A stretch of 64,000 nucleotides of DNA from Sphingomonas gei (GCF_004792685.1 NZ_SRXT01000002.1:372001-436000), one strand, 5' to 3'. Shown: positions 50,595 through 58,895, numbered from the stretch's first letter. The notes: generated by a model not told the origin, from the letters alone. Numbers and translations: made by a program.

Positions 50595-51845
50595 TCAATG
50601 GTGATTTTGGATCGGGCCGCGGCGAAGTGGCGCGGCAGCGCCGGTATCGACGAGCAACGACCAAGGCGCCGGCAGATAATCCAGCGACATGTAGAAGTAG
50701 AAGGCGCACGAGCCGTCGCGGCGGTAGCTCGCTCCCTTGACGACACCGAAGGCAGTGGTGCCGCTGAACACCGGCCCGCCGCTGTCCCCGCCCTTGCAAC
50801 CGGGACCCGCGACGGTGACCCAGGTTGGCAGACACGCGCCGCCGCACAGCTCGCCCGCCGGGGCGAAGTCGAGAAGCTCGACTTCGGCACAGCTATAGCC
50901 GGTGCTTTCGCCGCGATGGCAGACGAAGTCGCCTGCGCGTGTGCTCGGCTTGCTCCGTTGCAGCTCCACCGGTCGCTCGATCGTCCGCGCGGTATCCGAA
51001 TAGATCAGCGGCCGCTCGGGTGCGGTGCCGGAATGGATTTGCACGTCATGATATCCCCAGCCCCATTGGCCGATGAAGCTGAGCGGGGTCGAGCGGCGCT
51101 GCGGGTCGTAATAGGTCATATCGTCGAGGCAATGGGCGGCGGTGGTGATGCCGGTGCGCATGCCGTCGGTCACGGCGAAGCCGGTCGTGCATCGGTAGCG
51201 CTTGCCGTCGCTGGGACTGATCCCGTCGAGCCGCCCGCCGCCATGAAGATCGAGGTTCACGTCCGTGTGCTCGAGCACGCGAACCTGGACGGGCACGCCG
51301 GTCAGCTCCTCGAGCCGCGCGTCCAACGCGGCGGCGCCGCCATCGGCTGCGGCAACGGCATTGCCGACGATGACGACCAATTCGCCGGTGCGCGGGTCCA
51401 GTCCCATCGACGGCGGGCTCGGCAGCGCGGCGCGGATCGCCGCCTGATGATAGGTGATTGCCCAGATCACCCGGTCCCGAGTCGCTTTCGCGCCGGTTCG
51501 GAAGGTTACGGGAACAGTCGTGCCGGCTGCGGGGATGTGCAGCTCCGCTACTGGGAGGTCGCCGGTCAGATATACGATGTAGCGATAGTCCGGGCGGTGC
51601 TGGACCGAGATGCCTGCCAGCCGATCGCGATAGCGGCGGGCGATCGCGTCGGTGGCGGCGACGCTGTCGTTCTGGGCGCGAAGCCTGCGGAGCGCTTCGT
51701 CCGGGGGCACATGATAAAGGCGGGCATATTCGCCTGCGTCCTGTGCCAGCGCGGCTTCGCGCGTTTGCACCTGCGCCGCGGCGGGATGCGCCAGCACCAG
51801 CGCGAACAACCCCGGCAGCGATCGGAAAATTCCATTCAGATGCAT
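50595..51845 (-). CDS. Secreted trypsin-like (S1) serine protease with propeptide
   Basis: About 416 residues from the ATG at 51845, which opens with a signal peptide (to about residue 24); the longer frame adds 38 residues lacking any signal. A propeptide-like region (about 25-205) precedes the protease domain. The triad is His238 (TAAHCL), Asp267 (GYHDVQIH) and Ser355 (GGDSGGPVF), with eight or more cysteines for disulfides, as in streptogrisin/alpha-lytic-type enzymes. It probably degrades extracellular protein. It stands alone between an NAD-binding gene and a dehydrogenase gene on the same strand. Confidence 0.82.
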   Translation of the reverse strand: MHLNGIFRSLPGLFALVLAHPAAAQVQTREAALAQDAGEYARLYHVPPDEALRRLRAQNDSVAATDAIARRYRDRLAGISVQHRPDYRYIVYLTGDLPVAELHIPAAGTTVPVTFRTGAKATRDRVIWAITYHQAAIRAALPSPPSMGLDPRTGELVVIVGNAVAAADGGAAALDARLEELTGVPVQVRVLEHTDVNLDLHGGGRLDGISPSDGKRYRCTTGFAVTDGMRTGITTAAHCLDDMTYYDPQRRSTPLSFIGQWGWGYHDVQIHSGTAPERPLIYSDTARTIERPVELQRSKPSTRAGDFVCHRGESTGYSCAEVELLDFAPAGELCGGACLPTWVTVAGPGCKGGDSGGPVFSGTTAFGVVKGASYRRDGSCAFYFYMSLDYLPAPWSLLVDTGAAAPLRRGPIQNHH

Positions 51846-51936
51846 TAGTCGTCCTGTAGCGCCGCGGTGATCCTGGAGCCAGAGGGCGCAACGGCGGCTG
51901 ACCGCCGCCACACCCTCTGTCTCGACAGTCAGTCGC

Positions 51937-52671
51937 TCAGACCTGCGCCAGCCCGCCATCCACGAACATCTCGCTCCCCGTCATGAAGCTGCTGTCGCCC
52001 GAAGCGAGGAACGCCGCGGCGGCGGCGGTCTCGGCCGGGTCGCCCAGCCGCCCGATCGGCGTGGTCGCGCCCATCGCCTCGAAGGCCGCCTCGCCGACCA
52101 CGTCCAGTGCGAGGTCGGTCCGGGTCGGCCCCGGCGACAGCACGTTGACGCGGATGCCGGTGCCGCGCAGGTCCTGTGCCCAGCTGCGCGCGAAGTTGCG
52201 GACTGCCGCCTTGGTTGCGCTGTAGACGCTGAACTGGGGCGTTCCCATCTCGCCCGTCGTCGAACCGGTGAGGATGATCGATCCGCCCGCCTTCATCAGC
52301 GGCAGCCCCTTCTGCACGGTGAAGAGCACGCCCTTCACGTTGACGTCGAAGATCTGCTGATAATGCTCGGGCGTGATCTCGCCGAGAGCCGCGAAAGCGC
52401 CGGTGCCGGCGTTGGCGAGCAGGATGTCGAGCTCGCCGCGCTCCGCCTTCACCGTCGCATAGAGCCGGTCGAGATCGTCGAGGTCGCTCACCGAGCCCTG
52501 CACCGCACGCGCATTGTCACCGAGCGTCGCCAGTGCGGTATCCAGTACCTCCTGCCGCCGCCCGAAGATATAGACGAAGGCGCCTTCCTCGATGAAGCGC
52601 TTCGCCGACGCCAGGCCGATGCCGCTTCCGCCGCCCGTTACCACCGCCGTTTTGCCACTAAGTCTGTTCAT
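51937..52671 (-). CDS. Short-chain dehydrogenase/reductase
   Basis: A 244-residue classical SDR. Cofactor motif TGGGSGIGLA (residues 12-21), NAG motif LANAGTGAF, catalytic Ser in ILTGSTTG and the YSATK pair (Tyr and Lys) about residue 150, followed by NVLSPGPTRTD. The catalytic layout is complete. Divergent from an HxlR-type regulator, which often controls such oxidoreductases in response to quinones or aldehydes. The substrate is unknown. Confidence 0.92.
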   Translation of the reverse strand: MNRLSGKTAVVTGGGSGIGLASAKRFIEEGAFVYIFGRRQEVLDTALATLGDNARAVQGSVSDLDDLDRLYATVKAERGELDILLANAGTGAFAALGEITPEHYQQIFDVNVKGVLFTVQKGLPLMKAGGSIILTGSTTGEMGTPQFSVYSATKAAVRNFARSWAQDLRGTGIRVNVLSPGPTRTDLALDVVGEAAFEAMGATTPIGRLGDPAETAAAAAFLASGDSSFMTGSEMFVDGGLAQV

Positions 52672-52752
52672 GCCGTGTCTCCTTTGAGGTGACGCTTAGC
52701 TGGACAGTCACAAACCTATCGACAAGTATACACCTTTTGGTAAGTGCCTAAT

Positions 52753-53124
52753 ATGGCTGATATCGAACCAACCTCCGCGCCCGCCTTCACTTGCGGGCTA
52801 GACGCCACGCTTCGCATCATCGCGGGAAAGTGGAAGCCGCTGATCGTCTATTTCCTCGCCCAGGGGCCCTGCCGCTATGGCGAGCTCCGGCGCGCCGTCC
52901 GCGGCGTGAGCGACAAGATGCTGATCCAGCAGCTTAAGGAACTGGAAGCCGAAGGGATCGTCCGGCGCACCGACCATAAGGAAGTGCCGCCACGGGTCGA
53001 TTATACTCTCACGCCGCTCGGGCACAGTCTCGCCGAAGCGCTTGCCCCACTCTGCGTCTGGGGCAGCGACAACATGGCCGCGGTCGCCCGGGTGCTCGCG
53101 GAGCGCGAGACTTGGTCGCGGTGA
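52753..53124 (+). CDS. HxlR-family transcriptional regulator
   Basis: A 123-residue winged-helix protein. The ATG at 52753 was chosen; an in-frame GTG lies three codons upstream. It has the family pattern CGLDATLRIIAGKWKPLIVY, GPCRYGELRRAVRGVSDKML and RTDHKEVPPRVDYTLTPLG, and a cysteine at about residue 13 that may sense oxidants, as in HypR/YodB relatives. The 80-base gap to the divergent SDR gene is likely its operator region; I saw no clear palindrome there beyond short AAGT-type repeats. Confidence 0.9.
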   Translation: MADIEPTSAPAFTCGLDATLRIIAGKWKPLIVYFLAQGPCRYGELRRAVRGVSDKMLIQQLKELEAEGIVRRTDHKEVPPRVDYTLTPLGHSLAEALAPLCVWGSDNMAAVARVLAERETWSR

Positions 53125-53162
53125 GGATGATGGACCGGCCGGCGGGATCGGCGCGGCGTGGC

Positions 53163-53858
53163 TCAGGGCTTGTTCGGCGGCAGTAAAGTCCGCCAGCGTG
53201 CGTCCAGCTTCGCCTGCGCCGCCGCGGTCTTAACCCGCGAGATCAACGAAAGGCCCCGGAGGGTGACCTTGTGGCCGCTGAGGAACTTGCCGGATATCGT
53301 GTAGCCGACGTCGTATAGCGCGACGTCCTCATGCGGTTCGCCGTCCGCGAGAAAGCGCGTGATGATGACCATCGGCAGCCGCTCGTCGCCGCGGCTGTTG
53401 TCGGGGAGATGCGCGGCTTCCCGGGCTTTCTCGAGGGGGCGCTCGAACCATTTGGCTTCGATTCGCGATTCGCCGGTGGTTTCTACCGGGGCTACGCCCA
53501 GCGAGGCGGGGAGGAGGATCCTCTGGCTTTGCACGGTCTGTTCGGCAGACGCCGGCTTCAACACCAAAGTCTCGTCACCGCTATTGGTCGCGATCAGCAC
53601 CAGCGTGGCGACGCGGGCGGAGGCGCGCTGCGCTTCGGCCTGCTGGTCGGCCTTGCTGTCGCTCCGCTCGCTCCAGCTGTTCCACAGGGTCAGCGCGGAG
53701 ATGAATGCGGCGATCACTGCCAGCACTTCGCCCAGCGTTATCCAGCGCCGCCGGATCGCAGCGGACTCCGCCGCGCGGGCCTCGGCTTTCGCGCTGGCCG
53801 CTGCCTTGGCAATGTTATCGGACGCAGGAGGATCTTGGTTCACGCCGCCTTCCACCAT
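53163..53858 (-). CDS. Single-pass membrane protein, unknown function
   Basis: A 231-residue protein: an alanine/charged helical N-terminus (about residues 12-38), one membrane segment (WITLGEVLAVIAAFISALTL, about 39-58), a short coiled stretch, then a beta-rich C-terminal domain (RVATLVLIATNSGDETLVLKPA ... LYDVGYTISGKFLSG). The layout resembles membrane-anchored adaptor-like proteins, but I recognise no family. It follows the ycaQ gene on the same strand, 40 bases away. Confidence 0.5.
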   Translation of the reverse strand: MVEGGVNQDPPASDNIAKAAASAKAEARAAESAAIRRRWITLGEVLAVIAAFISALTLWNSWSERSDSKADQQAEAQRASARVATLVLIATNSGDETLVLKPASAEQTVQSQRILLPASLGVAPVETTGESRIEAKWFERPLEKAREAAHLPDNSRGDERLPMVIITRFLADGEPHEDVALYDVGYTISGKFLSGHKVTLRGLSLISRVKTAAAQAKLDARWRTLLPPNKP

Positions 53859-53898
53859 CTGCAGCGCATACCGTCAAGAAGCGCGTCCGCTCCCGCGG

Positions 53899-55077
53899 TC
53901 AGAGCGGCGGCACGGTCTGGCCGATCCGGACGGCATCGAGCTCCAGCCATGCGGCCATCCGCTCGAGTTCGATCGTGAGGCGCTCGATCGTATCGGCGGG
54001 CGCACCGGGTTCGAGGGTGATGCGGTGCGCGAGCAGGATTCGGGCCTGGCGGTCGGCCTTGAGATCGACGCGTGCCACCAATGCCTCGTCCATCAGGAAG
54101 GGCAGGACGTAATAGCCATGCGTGCGCTTGTCCTGCGGCACATAGATTTCGATGCGGTAGCGGAATCCGAACAGGCGTTCGGCGCGGCTGCGCTCCCAGA
54201 CCAGGGGATCGAACGGGGCGAGCAGCGCCGCGCCGCGCACCGGCCGGGGCGGGGCCACGGCATGGTGCATCCAGGCCTTCTGGCTCCACCCTTCGACTCG
54301 GACGGGGATCAGCGTGCCGATCTCTGCCTGGGCGGCGATCGCATGATCGGCTTCGTCGGGCTTCAGCCGATAATAATCGCGCAAGTCTGCGGCGGTCGCG
54401 ATGCCGAGCGCGCGGGCGCTGCGTTCGATCAGGGCACGCTGCGCGCTCGCGGCATCGGGGGTCGGCAGATCCAGAATGGCCCGGGGCAGCACCCGTTCCG
54501 GGAGATCATAGACCCGGGCAAAGCTGCCGCGGCGCGTCGCGGTGGTGATCCTGCCCGACCAGAACAGCCATTCGAGCGCGTGCTTGGTGTGGCTCCACTC
54601 CCACCAGCCGCTTTTGCTCGACCCGTTTTCGAACGCGGCGGCGGTCATCGGGCCCTCCGCGGCAATCCGGTCGAGTATCGCCTGCGCTTCGGGCCTATGC
54701 TCGGCGGCGAAGCGCTTCAGGCTCTGATAGCCGATCTCGCCCCGTTCGGCGCGTGCCATCCGCCAGCGCAGCAGCGGGTGTAAGTCGAGCGGAAGCAACG
54801 AAGCTTCGTGCGCCCAATATTCGAACAGGCGCCGCTGGCTTTTGGGTCCCCAGGCCGCGCGCTCCAGCAGCGTGCGATCATAGCTGCCGAGCCGGGAAAA
54901 GGCGGGGAGATAATGTGCCCGGGTCACGACGTTGACGCTGTCGATCTGGAAGAGCCCGAGACGATCGAGTGCTTTGCGCAGATGTGCCGCGGTCGGCCTG
55001 GCAGGGTGGCGCACGCCGAAACCCTGCGCGACGAGCGCGATCCGTCGCGCGTCTTTGAGAGAGAGGAGTATCGACAC
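53899..55077 (-). CDS. ycaQ: YcaQ/AlkZ-type winged-helix DNA glycosylase
   Basis: A 392-residue protein (GTG start) of the HTH_42 superfamily. The catalytic segment LGLFQIDSVNVVTRAHYLPAF has the QxD form found in YcaQ, which unhooks DNA interstrand crosslinks; AlkZ-type resistance enzymes have QxQ. Other conserved parts are FEYWAHEASLLPL and HALEWLFWSGRI, plus FDPLVWERSRAERLFGFRY near the C-terminus. It repairs bulky N7-guanine alkylation. It lies beside a UVR-motif gene, giving a small repair-themed neighbourhood. Confidence 0.88.
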   Translation of the reverse strand: MSILLSLKDARRIALVAQGFGVRHPARPTAAHLRKALDRLGLFQIDSVNVVTRAHYLPAFSRLGSYDRTLLERAAWGPKSQRRLFEYWAHEASLLPLDLHPLLRWRMARAERGEIGYQSLKRFAAEHRPEAQAILDRIAAEGPMTAAAFENGSSKSGWWEWSHTKHALEWLFWSGRITTATRRGSFARVYDLPERVLPRAILDLPTPDAASAQRALIERSARALGIATAADLRDYYRLKPDEADHAIAAQAEIGTLIPVRVEGWSQKAWMHHAVAPPRPVRGAALLAPFDPLVWERSRAERLFGFRYRIEIYVPQDKRTHGYYVLPFLMDEALVARVDLKADRQARILLAHRITLEPGAPADTIERLTIELERMAAWLELDAVRIGQTVPPL

Positions 55078-55135
55078 CGCCGGCTGGCTTGGCTGCTGGC
55101 CGTCGGGACCGTCAACCCACCAATCTCGCCGGCGA

Positions 55136-55417
55136 CTATTTCCGGCGCGTTCGACTGGTTGCCTTGGTCATCGGATCGGGCTTTGGCGGCGGCTTCCAGC
55201 CCGGCGGCGGCGTGGCGCGCTGGCGGCTGGTGCCCAGCCCCATCGCGCCCGGCTGCTGCCGGATCAGGCCGGAGGTGTCCGCTTCCGCCGCCGCATCGCG
55301 CGTCGCGCCGCCGCGGATGAGATTGATCCGGTCGCGAAGCCGGCGCGCCTCTTCGAAATCCATCGCTTCGGCGGCGGCTTCCATCTGCTCGTGCAGGTCG
55401 TCGATCGAGTCGCTCAT
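55136..55417 (-). CDS. Small UVR-motif protein
   Basis: A 93-residue protein starting at the ATG that overlaps the TetR stop (ATGA). Residues 8-36 (LHEQMEAAAEAMDFEEARRL and on) form a UVR helix pair like those by which UvrB and UvrC bind each other and like those in McsA. The rest is proline/lysine-rich and probably disordered. Alone it cannot be an excinuclease, but it could bind UvrB or UvrC or an ATPase. It is co-transcribed with the regulator. Confidence 0.72.
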   Translation of the reverse strand: MSDSIDDLHEQMEAAAEAMDFEEARRLRDRINLIRGGATRDAAAEADTSGLIRQQPGAMGLGTSRQRATPPPGWKPPPKPDPMTKATSRTRRK

Positions 55418-56094
55418 CCGACTGAAACGCGAGTCGCAGTACGAAGCTCCGCCCGATCCTGCGTCATCAGCCTTTCGAGATAGGCGCACAGCATGTCGGC
55501 GAGCGCATCGGCATAGGCGGCAATCTCCGCTTGCGCGCGGGGGGTTTGGGAAAAGCGGCTGCCGACCTGGCTGAGCGTCGTCCGGATCAGGTCGGCGGCG
55601 AGCAATTGCACATCGGCGGCGGCATTCGGAAGTGCGTTGCGGACGAAGATCTCGAAAATGTTCGCGCCGGCGTTCCGCACTTCGGCAGCTTCCGGCGCGT
55701 CGCGGTAAAGCGGAGCCGCATCGTTCAGTGCCATGCGCACCTGTGCCTCTTCGCATTCGGAATGGAGGAAGGCGTGAGTCAGCTGCCGCAGCCGCATCAG
55801 GGGCGGGCTTCGCGCCTCTTCGAGAAGGCTCCGGAGCAGCTCGCTCGTCCGGCGCCATTCATCGCTCTGCAGGCGAAAGAGGATCGCGGCCTTGTTGGGG
55901 AAATACTGATAGAGCGAACCGACGCTGACGCCGGCGCGCTCGGCGACTCGCGCGGTGGTGAATCGCTGTGCCCCTTCCTTCGCCAAAACCTGAACAGCTG
56001 CGTCGAGCACGGCCGCGACGAGATCGTTCGAGCGCGCCTGCCGCGGCTGTTTCCGCGAGGTGACGGAGGGGCTTCGACGAGATGTCACGGGCAT
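55414..56094 (-). CDS. TetR-family transcriptional regulator
   Basis: A 226-residue repressor. I start it at 56094, since the preceding 124 codons of the open frame run across the divergent gene. A basic N-terminus is followed by the helix-turn-helix (TTARVAERAGVSVGSLYQYF, about residues 43-62), a very typical TetR pattern, and an AefR-like C-terminal domain. It is divergent from the O-methyltransferase gene and translationally coupled to the UVR-motif gene. Confidence 0.88.
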   Translation of the reverse strand: MPVTSRRSPSVTSRKQPRQARSNDLVAAVLDAAVQVLAKEGAQRFTTARVAERAGVSVGSLYQYFPNKAAILFRLQSDEWRRTSELLRSLLEEARSPPLMRLRQLTHAFLHSECEEAQVRMALNDAAPLYRDAPEAAEVRNAGANIFEIFVRNALPNAAADVQLLAADLIRTTLSQVGSRFSQTPRAQAEIAAYADALADMLCAYLERLMTQDRAELRTATRVSVG

Positions 56095-56145
56095 CACCAG
56101 CCAATGCGAATAGGAAAGGCGACGAACTAATCGTATTTTCCCCGG

Positions 56146-56162
56146 CGAGCAATCACCGCTCG
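56146..56162. promoter_or_regulatory. Inverted repeat in the TetR/methyltransferase gap
   Basis: CGAGC, seven bases, GCTCG, located 16 bases before the methyltransferase start. A possible operator for the TetR protein; the arms are short. Confidence 0.3.
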
Positions 56163-56178
56163 AAACCGGAGAAAATCC

Positions 56179-56844
56179 ATGACCACACTCACTGCGGCGC
56201 CGGTGGCGCCGCTGCTCGATCGCCTGTTCGCCGCGGCCGCGGCCTCGTCGCCGTCGGCGAGCCCGGCCCTCGCTTCCCTGTCCAGCGAGGAACGCTATCG
56301 GCTGATGCGGAGCAAGACCGATTATGCCGAACTCTATGCCAATCTGAAAGAGTTCGCGCTGCCGGTCTCTCCCAGCACGGGGAGGCTCCTCTACATGTTG
56401 GCGCGCGCGACCAGGGCCCGCTCGATCGTCGAGTTCGGCACATCGTTCGGCCTGTCCACGCTGCACCTCGCCTCTGCGCTGCGGGACAATGGCGGGGGCC
56501 GCCTGATCACGAGCGAGTTCGAGCCTTCGAAAATGGCCCGGGCAAAAGCGAATCTGGAAGCCGGCGGTCTCGCTGACCTCGTGGAATTCCGCGAGGGCGA
56601 TGCGCTGAACACGCTGGCATCGGACCTCCCGGAGACGATCGACTTGCTCCTGCTCGACGGCGCCAAGTCGCTATATTCCGATGTCCTCGACCTGGTGGAG
56701 AGCCGCCTTCGGCCAGGTGCAGTGATCGTTGCCGACAATGCCGATTTTTGCCCGGAATATCTCGAGCGCGTCGGTTCGCCTGCCAACGGCTATATTTCGA
56801 TGCCGTTCAGCGACGATGTCGAGCTGACGATCAAGCTCGGCTGA
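56179..56844 (+). CDS. Class I SAM-dependent O-methyltransferase
   Basis: A 221-residue methyltransferase of the catechol/caffeoyl-CoA type: SIVEFGTSFGLSTLHLA is the SAM-binding loop (motif I), LITSEFEPSKMARA contains the acidic ribose contact, and DLLLLDGAKSLYSDVLDLVE with the later IVADNADF are the expected metal-binding acidic positions. It probably methylates a phenolic hydroxyl. Expression is likely controlled by the divergent TetR protein, a typical arrangement for detoxifying enzymes. Confidence 0.87.
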   Translation: MTTLTAAPVAPLLDRLFAAAAASSPSASPALASLSSEERYRLMRSKTDYAELYANLKEFALPVSPSTGRLLYMLARATRARSIVEFGTSFGLSTLHLASALRDNGGGRLITSEFEPSKMARAKANLEAGGLADLVEFREGDALNTLASDLPETIDLLLLDGAKSLYSDVLDLVESRLRPGAVIVADNADFCPEYLERVGSPANGYISMPFSDDVELTIKLG

Positions 56845-56887
56845 GCTGCATCGGCCGGACCCGCATGGGAACTCCACGTTAGGCTTC

Positions 56888-56918
56888 GCTACCCGACCGA
56901 CAGGATCGGTCGGGTAGC
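56888..56918. terminator. Perfect 13-bp hairpin between convergent genes
   Basis: GCTACCCGACCGA pairs with TCGGTCGGGTAGC around CAGGA. It lies between the methyltransferase and the convergent small gene and has no T-tract on either side, so it may be a weak bidirectional terminator or a stabilising 3-prime end. Confidence 0.55.
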
Positions 56919-56951
56919 AAGCGGCCCCATCTAGAAAAATGGGCGAGGCGT

Positions 56952-57191
56952 CTACTTGCCGACCTCACGCCAGCTCTTCTCGGTCAGCTCTACGTCGAAC
57001 TTCTTCGCCGCGGCCTCGATCCGCTTCCAGGCAGCATCGCGCTCCTCGTCGGTCACATTCTTGACCTGGTTGAACCGCGCGACGGCGTTCCGCACGTGGC
57101 TGGCGTTCTCGAGCGGCTCTTTTCGCTGCTCGGGAAATGCGAAAGAATTTTTGGCCAGTTCGTTGCGATCTTCGGTGCTGAGCTCTATCAT
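56952..57191 (-). CDS. Small helical protein, DUF6582-like
   Basis: A 79-residue protein. The ATG at 57191 is chosen because GGAG lies seven bases before it; an ATG two codons earlier has no spacing. The sequence LSTEDRNELAKNSFAFPEQRKEPL and the following HVRNAVARFNQVKNVTDEERDAAWKRI matches a widespread small family of unknown function (often with FPxxRxxPxxDxxHxRxAxxR), sometimes fused to phage or stress proteins. Probably cytoplasmic. Confidence 0.7.
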   Translation of the reverse strand: MIELSTEDRNELAKNSFAFPEQRKEPLENASHVRNAVARFNQVKNVTDEERDAAWKRIEAAAKKFDVELTEKSWREVGK

Positions 57192-57377
57192 TGCCATCTC
57201 CGTATATTGATGGCCGCATAACGCGCACCGGCGGGCAGGTGGTCCATCGCAACGAGGCGCAAAGCAGACGCCTAGCATGGACTGAACCGAGCAAGTCCCC
57301 ACGACAATGCTTCCCTGTCGCACCAGATCAGGTTAAGTCGCTGAGAGTGGCTGGTTGTCCGGGGGCGGGTAAACGTC

Positions 57378-57878
57378 TTGAGCGATGTAAGCTTCAATGA
57401 CGTGATACGCACCCATTCGGGGCTGCTTTCGCGCATTGCACTCGCTTACGAAGCCGATCCGAGCCAGCGCGAGGATCTCAAGCAGGAGATCGTGCTGGCC
57501 GTGTGGCGCGCGCTGCCGTCGTTTCGCGGACAATCCTCGCTCAAGACCTATGTCGCCAGCATCGCCCAGAAGCGCGCGGTGACGCACGTCTCGCGCCGTG
57601 CGCGAAATCCTGTTACGGAAGAATTGGGCGAAGAGCTGCCCACTGCCGACCTGCAGCCCGACGAAGCGGCGATCGTCGCGGATCGGCGGTCGCGACTGGT
57701 GGCGGCGATGCGGCAGTTGAGCGTGGCCCAGCGGGAGACGGCAACGCTGATGCTGGAAGGTTTTTCGTTCATCGAGATCGGCGAGACATTGGGGATCACC
57801 GCCAATGCCGCAATGCTCCGCTGCCAGCGGGCAAAGGCGGCGCTCGTCGAGCAAATGGGGGCGGCGCATGGCCGGTGA
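57378..57878 (+). CDS. ECF RNA polymerase sigma factor
   Basis: A 166-residue sigma factor starting with TTG at 57378. Region 2 is QREDLKQEIVLAVWRALPSFRGQSSLKTYV and region 4 is LSVAQRETATLMLEGFSFIEIGETLGITANAAMLRCQRAK. Its stop overlaps the start of a membrane protein gene by 11 bases, the layout of sigma/anti-sigma pairs. It is the last regulator before the peptide cluster and could control it; I did not find a shared promoter motif to support that. Confidence 0.85.
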   Translation: MSDVSFNDVIRTHSGLLSRIALAYEADPSQREDLKQEIVLAVWRALPSFRGQSSLKTYVASIAQKRAVTHVSRRARNPVTEELGEELPTADLQPDEAAIVADRRSRLVAAMRQLSVAQRETATLMLEGFSFIEIGETLGITANAAMLRCQRAKAALVEQMGAAHGR

Positions 57879-58482
57879 GTTCGACGACCTCTCCGAATTG
57901 TGGCGCGGCAGCGTGCGGCATGCCGCGGACGAAGTGTCGGCGCTGTCGGAACGCGTGCTGCGCCGCGCGCGCTGGGTCGAGCGCGCGGAGTTGCTGGTCG
58001 CCGCCTGCCTGACCGTCTTCGTCGTGTTCGGAATCTGGCGCAAATTCACGCTCGGCTCGCTCGCTGTCGGCGTGATGATCCTGTTGCTGCTTTTATGGTC
58101 GGCACGGACTCGATATCGGCTGCGCCGCGTCGAATGGGGCGCCGAGCAGGGCGATCGGGAGACCTACCTCGAAGGCCAGATCCGGCGATACCGCGCGCGT
58201 GTCCGCCGCACTGTGTTCGATCTGATATTGTTCGGCCCGGCGACCTTTCTGGGAATGACGTTCGCGATGCTGCGCCAGCGCGACGGGCGTCCGCTCGGTC
58301 CGCATCTGGCGGAAACACTGCTCAGCTGGTCGACCTTGCTCGGCGTGGCGGTGATCGCCGCGACGATCGTTTTCCTGTTCGTGCGGCTGCGGCGCCAACG
58401 CGCCGTGATCCGTCAGCTCGCGGACGTGCTGGCCGGCCATCGGCATGAGAGCGCGATAGACCGGTTGATGCTCTACAACTGA
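57868..58482 (+). CDS. Membrane protein, probable anti-sigma partner
   Basis: A 204-residue protein overlapping the sigma-factor gene. A soluble N-terminus of about 45 residues (FDDLSELWRGSVRHAADEVSALSERV) precedes two pairs of hydrophobic helices (about 46-80 and 115-175) separated by a basic loop. It has no zinc-type anti-sigma motif. Only its overlap with the sigma factor suggests it holds that factor at the membrane. Confidence 0.6.
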   Translation: MAGEFDDLSELWRGSVRHAADEVSALSERVLRRARWVERAELLVAACLTVFVVFGIWRKFTLGSLAVGVMILLLLLWSARTRYRLRRVEWGAEQGDRETYLEGQIRRYRARVRRTVFDLILFGPATFLGMTFAMLRQRDGRPLGPHLAETLLSWSTLLGVAVIAATIVFLFVRLRRQRAVIRQLADVLAGHRHESAIDRLMLYN

Positions 58483-58494
58483 CGGCGCGCGCCT

Positions 58495-58521
58495 GGAGGT
58501 CTTCCCTCCGAAAAATTTTTT
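58495..58521 (+). terminator. Weak terminator after the sigma operon
   Basis: GGAGG / CCTCC with a five-base loop, then GAAAAATTTTTTG. The A-run between stem and T-run is unusual, so efficiency is doubtful. The rest of the gap to 58719 holds no gene that I can support. Confidence 0.45.
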
Positions 58522-58719
58522 GAAAAATGTGCGACAGGTTTTCCGCCGCCGCGGGACTAATTGATTGACGGCATTGAACAGCCGTTCTCGTCGAAACCCA
58601 GACGGACACCGATCCGCCGAACGCGACATCACGCGATCGGCGAAGCGGAGAGCTGTGCGCCGGGGACGCGACTTGGGAGGTCCTGGCCGATACTGCCGGC
58701 CGCTTTCGGGGGAATATCG

Positions 58720-58860
58720 ATGACGAAGATCAGCACCGTACCCGCTTCCGCTTTCACTCTGCGCACCCCGGTTGGATTTTGCGGGCACGTCACGCGGCAG
58801 GAGGTCGGCGGGCCGGTCTGCATCGGCGTGATCGTCGGAACCTACCTCATCGGGGGATAG
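58720..58860 (+). CDS. 46-residue candidate precursor peptide, module 1
   Basis: Starts at ATG 58720 behind GGGGGA. The N-terminal half (MTKISTVPASAFTLRTPVGF) is polar; the C-terminal part from residue 30 (GGPVCIGVIVGTYLIGG) is a glycine-rich hydrophobic segment. EVGG at residues 28-31 recalls the EVG shared by the two 50-residue peptides at 61487 and 61663. It has cysteines at 21 and 34. It is followed within 14 bases by a strong hairpin, then by the A1 and B1 genes. It may be a secreted peptide whose C-terminus is the active part. No homologue can be named. Confidence 0.62.
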   Translation: MTKISTVPASAFTLRTPVGFCGHVTRQEVGGPVCIGVIVGTYLIGG

Positions 58861-58873
58861 CGGCCGGGCAGGC

Positions 58874-58895
58874 GCCGTGGCCAACCGGCCACGGC
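58874..58895 (+). other. Intercistronic hairpin, module 1
   Basis: Perfect 9-bp stem GCCGTGGCC / GGCCACGGC with an AACC loop, between the 46-residue peptide gene and A1. It has no T-tract. Likely a partial terminator or mRNA-stabilising end that favours peptide expression over the enzymes. Confidence 0.65.
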
